From Nitrospirae bacterium GWC2_42_7 (GTDB lineage Bacteria; Nitrospirota; Thermodesulfovibrionia; Thermodesulfovibrionales; UBA6898), in assembly GCA_001803645.1 (NCBI GenBank), contig MHDW01000093.1:194-9028 (forward strand): a stretch of 8,835 nucleotides of DNA, given 5' to 3'. Made by a program: the position numbers and the translations under genes. Under the pieces are notes generated by a model. The model made no database searches. It had not been told where the DNA came from and saw only the letters and a list, made by a program, of their open reading frames with translations. Below, piece by piece: positions 1 through 5,473 of this stretch; positions within the stretch are counted from its first letter, which is position 1; each line of letters opens with the position of its first letter.

Positions 1-353
1 CACAAGGGAAGCCTGAAATTGAACCAAAGCATGATTTTTGGGCTGACAAGGAAGAAAAAAAAGACGTAAAAGAGTTTGCTGAAAACATTGTTAACGGCAC
101 CATCGCTAACCTCAGCGAGATAGACGCGGTCATAAAGAAAGCTGCTGAGCACTGGGACATGAAAAGGATGGCTGCTGTTGACAGAAATATTTTGCGTTTT
201 GCAGCCTATGAGATCCTCTACAGAAAAGACATTCCTCCGGCAGTAACAATAAACGAGGCTTTGGAGATTGCAAAGAAGTTCTCGTCTTCAGAATCACCGC
301 CTTTCATAAACGGCCTGCTTGACAAGATCGCGCGGAACGCAGGAAAAACATAA
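1..353 (+). CDS. nusB: Transcription antitermination factor NusB, C-terminal part (5' end outside window)
   Basis: The reading frame is open from the first bases (first complete codon at position 3) to a TAA at 351-353, giving about 116 residues. NusB is normally about 140-150 residues, so roughly the first 25-35 are missing. The visible part has the typical all-helical NusB C-terminal half: an RMAAVDRNILRFAAYEIL helix, then DIPPAVTINEALEIAKKF, then SPPFINGLLDKI, all family hallmarks. NusB is a cytoplasmic RNA-binding protein. With NusE (S10) it binds boxA RNA and helps RNA polymerase read through rRNA operons. The ATG at 159 is internal and not the true start. The gene belongs to the conserved chromosome, not to the defence island. 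Confidence 0.93.
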   Translation, partial: QGKPEIEPKHDFWADKEEKKDVKEFAENIVNGTIANLSEIDAVIKKAAEHWDMKRMAAVDRNILRFAAYEILYRKDIPPAVTINEALEIAKKFSSSESPPFINGLLDKIARNAGKT

Positions 354-360
354 GTGATTT

Positions 361-429
361 ATGTATGCAGTACTTTCAGATGTCCACTCCAACCTTGAAG
401 CCCTGAAGTCTGTACTGCAAGAGATGTAG
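361..429 (+). pseudogene. Truncated metallophosphoesterase (YfcE/DR1281-like), first 22 codons only
   Basis: An ATG 7 nt after the nusB stop opens a 22-codon frame, MYAVLSDVHSNLEALKSVLQ followed by EM and a TAG stop at 427-429. The start is the classic N-terminus of calcineurin-like metallophosphoesterases: a short beta strand, then the metal-binding D-x-H (Asp7, His9) in SDxHSNLEAL. Full-length members are about 150-250 residues with later GD, GNH and GHTH motifs. None of those is seen in any + frame of the next 80 bases or near the right edge of the island. The gene was therefore cut after about codon 20 by a deletion or insertion. It is too short to fold or bind metal, so I treat it as a relic marking a rearrangement point. 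Family recognition rests on about 15 residues. Confidence 0.66.
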
Positions 430-447
430 AGTTCTCGAATATCCATA

Positions 448-480
448 TTGCTTTTTCCCCTGGAAATTAATAATATTAAT
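448..480 (+). promoter_or_regulatory. Possible radC promoter with palindromic -10 region
   Basis: TTGCTT (448-453) and TAATAT (471-476) are separated by 17 nt, a weak sigma70-like pair lying just upstream of radC. The -10 sits inside ATTAATAATATTAAT (466-480), a perfect 7+7 bp inverted repeat around one central base, which could be an operator or simply AT-rich melting DNA. The -35 matches the consensus only in TTG, so the promoter is tentative. Confidence 0.33.
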
Positions 481-490
481 CACTTATTTC

Positions 491-498
491 AAAGGGGG
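491..498 (+). promoter_or_regulatory. radC ribosome binding site; decides the start codon
   Basis: AAAGGGGG is a purine-rich Shine-Dalgarno-like tract. It ends only 1 nt before the first in-frame TTG (500) but 7 nt before the second TTG (506). The spacing favours 506 as the real start. Confidence 0.55.
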
Positions 499-505
499 AT
501 TGGAT

Positions 506-1258
506 TTGACAAGGAAGTCCCGAAAGAAAGAAGAAGATATAGATTCCTGTAAGCAACAACTTCACAAAGGCCACAGGGAACGTTTGAGGGAACGCTTTCT
601 CAGAGAGGGGCTGGACAACTTTGAAGACCATCAGGTTCTTGAGCTGCTTTTGTTTCAGGCGATTCAACGACAAGACACAAACCCTATTGCGCATAGACTA
701 ATACAGAGATTCGGCAGTTTTTCGGCTGTGCTTGAAGCTGATCCAAAGGATTTAGCCGTAGTTGAAGGAGTTGGAGCGAAGGCTGCTGCTTTTCTTTCTA
801 TGGTTCCTCAAGTGACCCGTCGATATTTTTTGGACAGGATCAAGCATACGCGCAAGCCTCTGAATACCTCTGAAGCTGCTGCTGAATATCTTGTCCCTCT
901 TATGGCAGGACGTTCTGAAGAAGTATTCTATGTGATCTGTCTTGATTCTCAGCTCCGTGTCCTTTATCCTGCTTTGATAAGTGAAGGCACGGTCAAGGAC
1001 GCCCTCGTACATCCAAGGCATGTAGTGGAGGCCGCTGTAAGACATAAGGCTGCCTCTGTCGTCCTCGCTCATAACCATCCAGCCGGGACTGTGCGGCCGT
1101 CGAAACACGACCATGCTATTACCAAGCGACTGGTCCAGGCACTTGGGGGAATCAATATACAGGTTGTTGACCACATTATTGTGGCAGGCGAGTTGACTTA
1201 CAGTTTTTCCAGGGAGGGAACGCTGCCGATGTATGAGGGGGAAGAGTGGGGAAAATGA
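506..1258 (+). CDS. radC: RadC family JAB/MPN+ protein
   Basis: This 250-residue protein is the full length for RadC. The N-terminal third has the GHRERLRERFLREGLDNFEDHQ-type region and a helix-hairpin-helix around residues 80-95 (VEGVGAKAA). The C-terminal half is an intact JAB/MPN+ metalloprotease-like fold with Glu160, the H-x-H pair His189/His191 in HNHPAG, Ser199 and Asp202, matching the E...HxHxnSxxD zinc site. The old idea that RadC is a DNA repair protein is not well supported and its biochemical role is unknown. RadC-like proteins are often found on mobile and defence islands. I use TTG at 506 because of ribosome-binding-site spacing; TTG at 500 adds two residues. It lies between a broken metallophosphoesterase and the defence block, so it may be resident or part of the island. 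No damage is visible. Confidence 0.9.
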   Translation: MTRKSRKKEEDIDSCKQQLHKGHRERLRERFLREGLDNFEDHQVLELLLFQAIQRQDTNPIAHRLIQRFGSFSAVLEADPKDLAVVEGVGAKAAAFLSMVPQVTRRYFLDRIKHTRKPLNTSEAAAEYLVPLMAGRSEEVFYVICLDSQLRVLYPALISEGTVKDALVHPRHVVEAAVRHKAASVVLAHNHPAGTVRPSKHDHAITKRLVQALGGINIQVVDHIIVAGELTYSFSREGTLPMYEGEEWGK

Positions 1259-1314
1259 TTTTCAAGAAAAAAGAAAAATTTAAGCAGGCTGGCAACAATA
1301 GGAAAGTAAAATAA
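1255..1314 (+). other. 19-codon frame overlapping the radC stop (possible gene-start remnant)
   Basis: An ATG at 1255 overlaps the radC TGA as ATGA and opens a lysine-rich 19-codon frame (MIFKKKEKFKQAGNNRKVK) ending in TAA at 1312-1314. The overlap resembles translational coupling to a next gene. The frame dies exactly where the AAAGTAAA-type repeats begin (1303 onward). It may be the beginning of a gene cut off by the island, a small basic peptide, or chance. No family is recognised. Confidence 0.2.
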
Positions 1315-1325
1315 AACGATCCTTG

Positions 1326-1393
1326 GTTTACTTTACAAGATAAAAGTAAACTTAAATATTGACAAGTTTACTTTTTAGGCTCAAAGTAAACTT
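1326..1393. repeat. Four alternating AAAGTAAACTT-type elements forming nested inverted repeats
   Basis: The element occurs as GTTTACTTT (1326-1334, minus), AAAAGTAAACTT (1342-1353, plus), AAGTTTACTTTT (1364-1375, minus) and AAAGTAAACTT (1383-1393, plus). The second and third form a perfect 12-bp inverted repeat with a 10-nt loop. The third and fourth form a perfect 11-bp inverted repeat with an 8-nt loop. Partial copies are AAAGTAAA at 1303-1310 and AGTAAACT at 1535-1542. A TTGACA hexamer (1359-1364) lies in the centre. On the opposite strand TTGTCA-17-TATCTT could act as a leftward promoter through the array. The layout suggests cooperative binding of a dimeric regulator, but no regulator gene is next to it. 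Confidence 0.72.
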
Positions 1394-1562
1394 ATTTTTG
1401 AGTGTATTTGAATGAGAACTGAAACTATTAGAACGAGGGCAGTCAACTCGATCTCGTATGGATAGGAAAGGATAAGTGCCGAGACAGAAAGTAAGATTAT
1501 TAAAGGATGGTATATAATCAAAAAATAACAAATTAGTAAACTAGTTGTAATTGTATTTAATA

Positions 1563-1591
1563 TTGACTTATTGCATTTTATCTGCAATAAT
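1563..1591 (+). promoter_or_regulatory. Promoter of the rloA defence operon
   Basis: TTGACT (1563-1568) and AATAAT (1586-1591) are separated by 17 nt, which fits a sigma70 promoter well. It lies 36 nt upstream of the rloA ATG. I see no better promoter before gajA, so it could drive all the defence genes. Confidence 0.55.
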
Positions 1592-1611
1592 TAAGCTAAA
1601 ATAATGCAATA
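1568..1611. promoter_or_regulatory. Operator-like palindrome over the -10, plus a third half-site
   Basis: TTATTGCA (1568-1575) and TGCAATAA (1583-1590) form a perfect 8+8 bp inverted repeat with a 7-nt centre. It covers the promoter spacer and most of the -10. TGCAATA returns in direct orientation at 1605-1611, exactly 22 bp from the right arm, or about two helical turns. A repressor bound here would block RNA polymerase directly. The DNA-binding protein is not identified. Confidence 0.48.
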
Positions 1612-1617
1612 GGATGG
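1611..1617 (+). promoter_or_regulatory. rloA ribosome binding site
   Basis: AGGATGG lies 9 nt before the ATG at 1627, a slightly imperfect Shine-Dalgarno that supports this start. It overlaps the end of the third TGCAATA half-site by one base. Confidence 0.55.
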
Positions 1618-1626
1618 TTTTTAAAT

Positions 1627-2901
1627 ATGTTAATAGAATTTAGCGTAACCAATTTTCGTTCTTTCAAGGAAAAGCAAACTCTTACCTTGGCTGCCAGCAA
1701 GTATTTCAGGGAACATGATGAGATCAACTGTTTTGATCCAGGGATAAAGGGGTTGCCCAAGCTCTTGAGGTCAGCTGTGATCTATGGGCCAAATGCTTCA
1801 GGCAAAAGTAATTTGATAGCTTCGCTTTCTTTTGTGAAATTTATGGTTCTTTCTTCAGCTAAAAAAATTCAGGAGGGTGATGAACTTGATATTATCCCTT
1901 TTCTCCTTGATCAGACAAGTAAAGACAAAGATTCTGAATTTGAACTTATTTTCTTGGAGGGTGGGATCCGATATCAGTATGGCTTTGCGTTAAATAGAAA
2001 GAGGGTATGTCGTGAGTGGTTAATCGCTTATCCTGAAGGCCGACCCCAGAAATGGTTTGAAAGAGTCTGTAGACCTAATGACGAAGGGGACACATACGAA
2101 TTCGGATTGAAGTTTCAAGGGGGCCGTTTGCGTCAAGATTGGAAAAGCGCAACACGTAGTAATGCCTTGTTCCTCTCTGTAGCTGTACAATTTAACAGCG
2201 AACAACTAAAGCCAGTTTTCAATTGGTTCCAAAAGCACTTAAGGATAATCGGACCTCCGATGTTTCTTCATCCGGGCTACTCTTTATCCGTTTGCGAAAC
2301 TGATGATGGTAAAAAAAGGATTGTAGATTTTCTAAATGCTGCCGATTTAAGCATTAGTGATCTTGGACTGGACAAAAAAAATATTTCTCATGAGAATTTG
2401 CCTGAGGATATGCCGAATGATATGAAGGAGCAAATACGTAAAGACAAGGGTAATCTTGAGGTTGTTGACCTTAAATTTATGCATAGAAATAGCGAGACTG
2501 GGGAACTTGTTCCATTCAACGTCAAGAACGAATCGCAGGGTACAAGAAATCTTTTTGCATTTGCCGGGCCTTGGCTTGATGTAATAGGCAACGACAAAAT
2601 ACTGTTTGTGGACGAGATTGATTCAAGCCTTCATCCCCTGATAGTCCATCAGCTTGTGCGCCTGTTGCACCGGTCAGGTAGCAAGGCCCAACTTGTCTTC
2701 ACAACGCATGATACGACGATACTTTCACAGGACATTATGCGCAGAGACCAGGTTTGGTTCATAGAAAAGGACAAGTCAAATGCTTCGAAACTTTATCCCC
2801 TATCTGACTTCAAGGTGCGTGAGCATGAGGCGCTTGAGAAGGGATATCTCCGTGGTCGTTACGGCGCTATCCCAATTGTCAAAGAGTTTATCGACTCATG
2901 A
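1627..2901 (+). CDS. rloA: RloA/AbiLi-type AAA15-family ATPase
   Basis: This 424-residue protein has the ABC-type ATPase architecture of COG1106. It starts with the MLIEFSVTNFRSFKEKQTL strand typical of SMC/RecF-like ATPases. Walker A is GPNASGKS at 54-61. A signature-like segment, ESQGTRNL, is at 302-309. Walker B is ILFVDEIDSSLHP, with Asp329-Glu330. The H-loop THD is at 360-362. All catalytic motifs are intact. The family was named RloA from open reading frames linked to type I restriction loci, and the same pairing is the AbiL abortive infection system. By family knowledge it is the sensor or regulator of the downstream TOPRIM-like effector, as AriA is to AriB in PARIS; for this pair that is inference. 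Its stop overlaps the rloB start (ATGA), indicating translational coupling. A clear ribosome binding site and promoter precede it. PARIS AriA is the main alternative label, but the partner has RloB features rather than a DUF4435 protein. Confidence 0.85.
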   Translation: MLIEFSVTNFRSFKEKQTLTLAASKYFREHDEINCFDPGIKGLPKLLRSAVIYGPNASGKSNLIASLSFVKFMVLSSAKKIQEGDELDIIPFLLDQTSKDKDSEFELIFLEGGIRYQYGFALNRKRVCREWLIAYPEGRPQKWFERVCRPNDEGDTYEFGLKFQGGRLRQDWKSATRSNALFLSVAVQFNSEQLKPVFNWFQKHLRIIGPPMFLHPGYSLSVCETDDGKKRIVDFLNAADLSISDLGLDKKNISHENLPEDMPNDMKEQIRKDKGNLEVVDLKFMHRNSETGELVPFNVKNESQGTRNLFAFAGPWLDVIGNDKILFVDEIDSSLHPLIVHQLVRLLHRSGSKAQLVFTTHDTTILSQDIMRRDQVWFIEKDKSNASKLYPLSDFKVREHEALEKGYLRGRYGAIPIVKEFIDS

Positions 2902-3548
2902 GCCAAGTTCGCATACGGGAGAATGCATCACTTCGACGTCAGCGCAAGAACCCACGTGAGCCATATGACGTTGTTCTAATTGTCTGTGAAGGCTCCAAGA
3001 CCGAACCGGCATATTTCACAGCCCTTAAGAATGAACTGAGACTTAGCAGTGCTAATATTAGTATCTACGGGAAAGAGTGCGGGTCAGCTCCGCTGTCAGT
3101 TGTTGACTATGCTATCGCAGAGTTCAATAAGTCCAGAGACTATAACCGTGTTTATTGCGTTTTTGATAAGGACCGTCATGAGACCTATGAAGCTGCACTT
3201 GAAAAAGTAAGCCGCACAAAACTACGGGGTGGAGCGAAATTCTTTGCTATAACTTCAGTGCCCTGCTTCGAGTACTGGCTGCTTCTGCATTTTGCTGAAA
3301 CAGCACGTCCTTATGGGGCATCTGCAAGTTTTTCTCCATGCGAAGAATTATTGAGGGACTTGAAAGTGCATATTGGCGACTATGAAAAGGGGAATGATGT
3401 TTTCGGCATTACATATCCCTTGATTGATCAAGCAATAAGGCGGGCTGAACTTCGAGAACGAAACTGTGCTACCGATAGAAACGACAATCCCTCGACAAAG
3501 GTGCATCATCTGATTACTTATTTGCGAAAAATAAAGGAAAACTCTTGA
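2898..3548 (+). CDS. rloB: RloB/AbiLii-type TOPRIM-like effector
   Basis: This 216-residue protein is the usual length for the RloB family. After a basic N-terminus it shows the RloB/TOPRIM core: the strand VVLIVCEGSKTEPAYF with Glu31 and Glu36, then VYCVFDKDRHE with the D-x-D pair Asp90/Asp92, then SVPCFEYWLLLHF with Glu125 (residues 120-132), a family hallmark. TOPRIM acidic residues hold Mg2+ in nucleases and topoisomerases, so a nuclease role is likely. In the related PARIS system the TOPRIM effector attacks tRNA, but the target of RloB here cannot be read from sequence. The ATG overlaps the rloA stop by 4 nt and there is no ribosome binding site of its own, so translation probably depends on rloA. 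All key acidic residues are present. Confidence 0.83.
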   Translation: MSQVRIRENASLRRQRKNPREPYDVVLIVCEGSKTEPAYFTALKNELRLSSANISIYGKECGSAPLSVVDYAIAEFNKSRDYNRVYCVFDKDRHETYEAALEKVSRTKLRGGAKFFAITSVPCFEYWLLLHFAETARPYGASASFSPCEELLRDLKVHIGDYEKGNDVFGITYPLIDQAIRRAELRERNCATDRNDNPSTKVHHLITYLRKIKENS

Positions 3549-3556
3549 AATTGTTG

Positions 3557-3682
3557 TTTGCTAGAATTCGAAGAATGCAGGCTAAGGCAGAAGAGATTTC
3601 ACGGCGGCAACTGGGTGCAGATCGTGATTTACAAAGGTGCCAATCCGACCTTTTTGCCAAAGTCTTCCGGGGAGGACTGTAG
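3557..3682 (+). pseudogene. hsdS: Type I restriction specificity subunit (HsdS) C-terminal relic
   Basis: Starting just after the rloB stop, one + frame reads FARIRRMQAKAEEISRRQ and continues through a polar helix to SDLFAKVFRGGL with a TAG at 3680-3682. The pattern is a helical stretch of the I..LQ.K...L...Q type, then ..L..A.FRGxL and stop. This is how many HsdS proteins end, where the C-terminal coiled coil is followed by the AFxGEL tail. Only about 41 residues remain, with no target-recognition domain and no ribosome binding site, so it is not functional as seen. RloA and RloB were originally described inside type I restriction loci, which makes the call more plausible. The match is from memory of the family, not a search. 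An overlapping 62-codon frame in another phase has no recognisable family. Confidence 0.55.
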
Positions 3683-3708
3683 GATGATACAGAAGATAAT
3701 CCATTGTT

Positions 3709-3714
3709 GGGGGG
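3709..3714 (+). promoter_or_regulatory. gajA ribosome binding site
   Basis: A GGGGGG tract followed by TAAG lies 7 nt before the GTG at 3722. It is the only good Shine-Dalgarno-like element in the rloB-gajA gap and supports this GTG as the start. Confidence 0.5.
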
Positions 3715-3721
3715 TAAGTAA

Positions 3722-5473
3722 GTGTTCCTTAATAAACTTAAACTGATAAATTTTCGCTCATGCGCAGATACGACGATTAAGCTTCAAAAAGATTTGACCG
3801 TTCTTGTTGGGGAGAACAATGGGGGGAAATCGAATATCATTGATGGACTACGTCTGTTAACTCTTCCGTTGAATGGGCGTCGAGATCGCTATCCTGAAGA
3901 CGAAGACTTAAGGCGTGGCAGCGCGGAACCGGATTTTCGGATTGAGGGTCAATACTCGGGCCTTAGCGACACACTAAAGGGGCTCTTGATATGCGCAGTT
4001 CCAAATCCAACCGAAAACCTTGCAATCTTCGGAATGCGTTATCATGCTAAGGCTGATGACTTTTTGCGGGGACGTACTATATTTTGGGCTGGCAAGTTCA
4101 CAGATGCTGAACCAGAACTGGGCTCGACAGACTTGATTCGGCATGTATATCTCCCACCACTCAGAGACGCACAGAAGGCGCTTGACTCCGGTAGTGCTAC
4201 ACGAATACTCACTCTTCTCCAGCATTTTCTCTTAAGCGAAGATGAAAAAAAGGACTTCCTTAATCATGTAAGGAGAAAGGATGATCACAAAGTCGTTGAG
4301 TCGATTAATAGAGAGCTTGGTGCAGCACTAGAGAGCCTAACAAGCGGAGTACGCCCTCAGACCGCATCTTTGGGCTTTGCTTCTGAGGAGCTGCTTGATG
4401 TTGCGCGAGATTTGCGATTTAAATTGGCTGATGCAGGATTTAATCCTGAAAAAATTCGCTCCTCAGGTTTAGGCTATGCTAATCTCCTTTATATGTCTAC
4501 GGTGCTTGTAGAGTTAGCCAAAGCCCGAGAGGCTGATTTAACCTTGTTTCTTGTTGAAGAACCTGAAGCCCATTTGCATCCTCAACTGCAAATGCTGGTG
4601 CTGGAATTTCTCTTAGACCAAGCCAGCAAATCGTTTCAGAAAGAGCCAATTCCGGGAAAACCAGAAGGGTGCGTTCAGGTCATAGTAACAACACATTCCC
4701 CGAATCTAACAGCGTGGGTGAAGCCCAAGCACCTCGTTGTAGTCCGATCAGTCAAAGATGAATCCGTTAGTCCTGCGGCTCATCAGACTCGTTCAGTTCC
4801 TATTGCAGACTTGGGTATTCGTCCTGCCGCGCTCAATAAAGTGAGTCGATATCTGGACGTGACCCGTTCAGCACTCCTTTTTGGAAACCGTGCGCTGCTG
4901 ATTGAAGGAGTTGCTGAGTCTCTTATCATTCCAGTTATAGCAAAACATGTGGTTCTAAAAAATGATGCCGAGGCATGGAGACGATTCAAGGGGGCGGTGG
5001 TAGTGTCCATCGAGGGGGTTGACTTTAAGCCTTATGTGGAAATTCTACTACGCCGCTATGAGGGGGCAAGTGTAGTCGACAGGTTAGTCGTAGTTACTGA
5101 CGCGGATCCGAGTGTGCCCGGCAATCGCAAGAGAGATCTTGAAAGAATGGCTTCGACATTTGGCGCCGCCCATAATCTGTCTGTTTATACAAACCAGCGG
5201 ACTTTGGAGCACGAGTTGTTTGTGGCAGGGAACAAGAAGCTGCTGAAACTGGCATTTATGTCTATTCATAGAAATTCCGGAACAGACTGGGATACAAGAA
5301 TCGAGAATATATCGACTGCTGATCAGCCGAACGCCTTTATAGCCCTGATTGAGGCAAAGAGGACAAGGAAAGGGGACTTGGCTCAGGAGATAGCTTCACG
5401 TATTGCGAAAGGCGCACCGATATCTGTCCCAAATTACCTTGAGCAGGCGATTAAATCATTGGTTGTGCCGTGA
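3722..5473 (+). CDS. gajA: Gabija GajA: OLD-family ATPase-TOPRIM endonuclease
   Basis: This 583-residue protein is close to the length of characterised GajA (about 580). The N-terminal ABC ATPase half begins LNKLKLINFRSC and has Walker A GENNGGKS at 30-37. A signature-like SSGLGYANLL is at 247-256, Walker B LVEEPEAHLHP is at 277-287 (Glu279/Glu280), and H-loop TTHSPNL is at 323-329. The C-terminal TOPRIM half has Glu395 and Glu399 in LLIEGVAES, the D-x-D Asp460/Asp462 in VVTDADP, TLEHEL at 494-499, and Lys550 in the RKGDLAQE segment, matching class 2 OLD nucleases. In known Gabija systems GajA is a tetrameric DNA nicking enzyme held inactive by normal nucleotide levels and acting with GajB; I assume the same here. 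GTG start with GGGGGG ribosome binding site. The stop overlaps gajB by GTGA. No damage is visible. A stand-alone OLD nuclease is the alternative, but the coupled helicase argues for Gabija. Confidence 0.92.
   Translation: MFLNKLKLINFRSCADTTIKLQKDLTVLVGENNGGKSNIIDGLRLLTLPLNGRRDRYPEDEDLRRGSAEPDFRIEGQYSGLSDTLKGLLICAVPNPTENLAIFGMRYHAKADDFLRGRTIFWAGKFTDAEPELGSTDLIRHVYLPPLRDAQKALDSGSATRILTLLQHFLLSEDEKKDFLNHVRRKDDHKVVESINRELGAALESLTSGVRPQTASLGFASEELLDVARDLRFKLADAGFNPEKIRSSGLGYANLLYMSTVLVELAKAREADLTLFLVEEPEAHLHPQLQMLVLEFLLDQASKSFQKEPIPGKPEGCVQVIVTTHSPNLTAWVKPKHLVVVRSVKDESVSPAAHQTRSVPIADLGIRPAALNKVSRYLDVTRSALLFGNRALLIEGVAESLIIPVIAKHVVLKNDAEAWRRFKGAVVVSIEGVDFKPYVEILLRRYEGASVVDRLVVVTDADPSVPGNRKRDLERMASTFGAAHNLSVYTNQRTLEHELFVAGNKKLLKLAFMSIHRNSGTDWDTRIENISTADQPNAFIALIEAKRTRKGDLAQEIASRIAKGAPISVPNYLEQAIKSLVVP

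Larger units (their letters stand above)
1259..1626. other. AT-rich 368-bp spacer between radC and rloA
   Basis: I see no convincing gene on either strand. The left half holds the GTAAACT repeat array (1303-1393) and one further copy of the core at 1536-1542. The middle (about 1400-1530) has only short frames, such as a 17-codon one from ATG 1412, with no recognisable family. It may be decayed coding sequence. The right end holds the promoter, palindrome and ribosome binding site of rloA. A 68-codon minus-strand frame here is hydrophobic only because the DNA is AT-rich, and it lacks a ribosome binding site. Confidence 0.6.

Noticed and set aside
752..1174. 140-codon minus-strand frame inside radC
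   Set aside because: The + strand RadC has all conserved motifs; the reverse frame has no recognisable domain and is a shadow.
1381..1587. 68-codon minus-strand frame with hydrophobic, two-membrane-helix character
   Set aside because: It lies in AT-rich spacer, lacks a ribosome binding site upstream of its start, crosses the rloA promoter, and its hydrophobicity follows from base composition. No family is recognised.
1627..3548. Calling the ATPase/TOPRIM pair PARIS (AriA/AriB)
   Set aside because: The effector shows RloB hallmarks (CEGSKTE, VFDKD, PCFEYWLLLHF) and is 216 residues, so RloB/AbiLii fits better than the DUF4435 AriB. The systems are related in logic, so this stays a secondary option.
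3558..3746. 62-codon + frame starting at TTG between rloB and gajA
   Set aside because: No family is recognised, there is no ribosome binding site, and it overlaps the gajA start. The neighbouring frame with the HsdS-like tail explains the stretch better.
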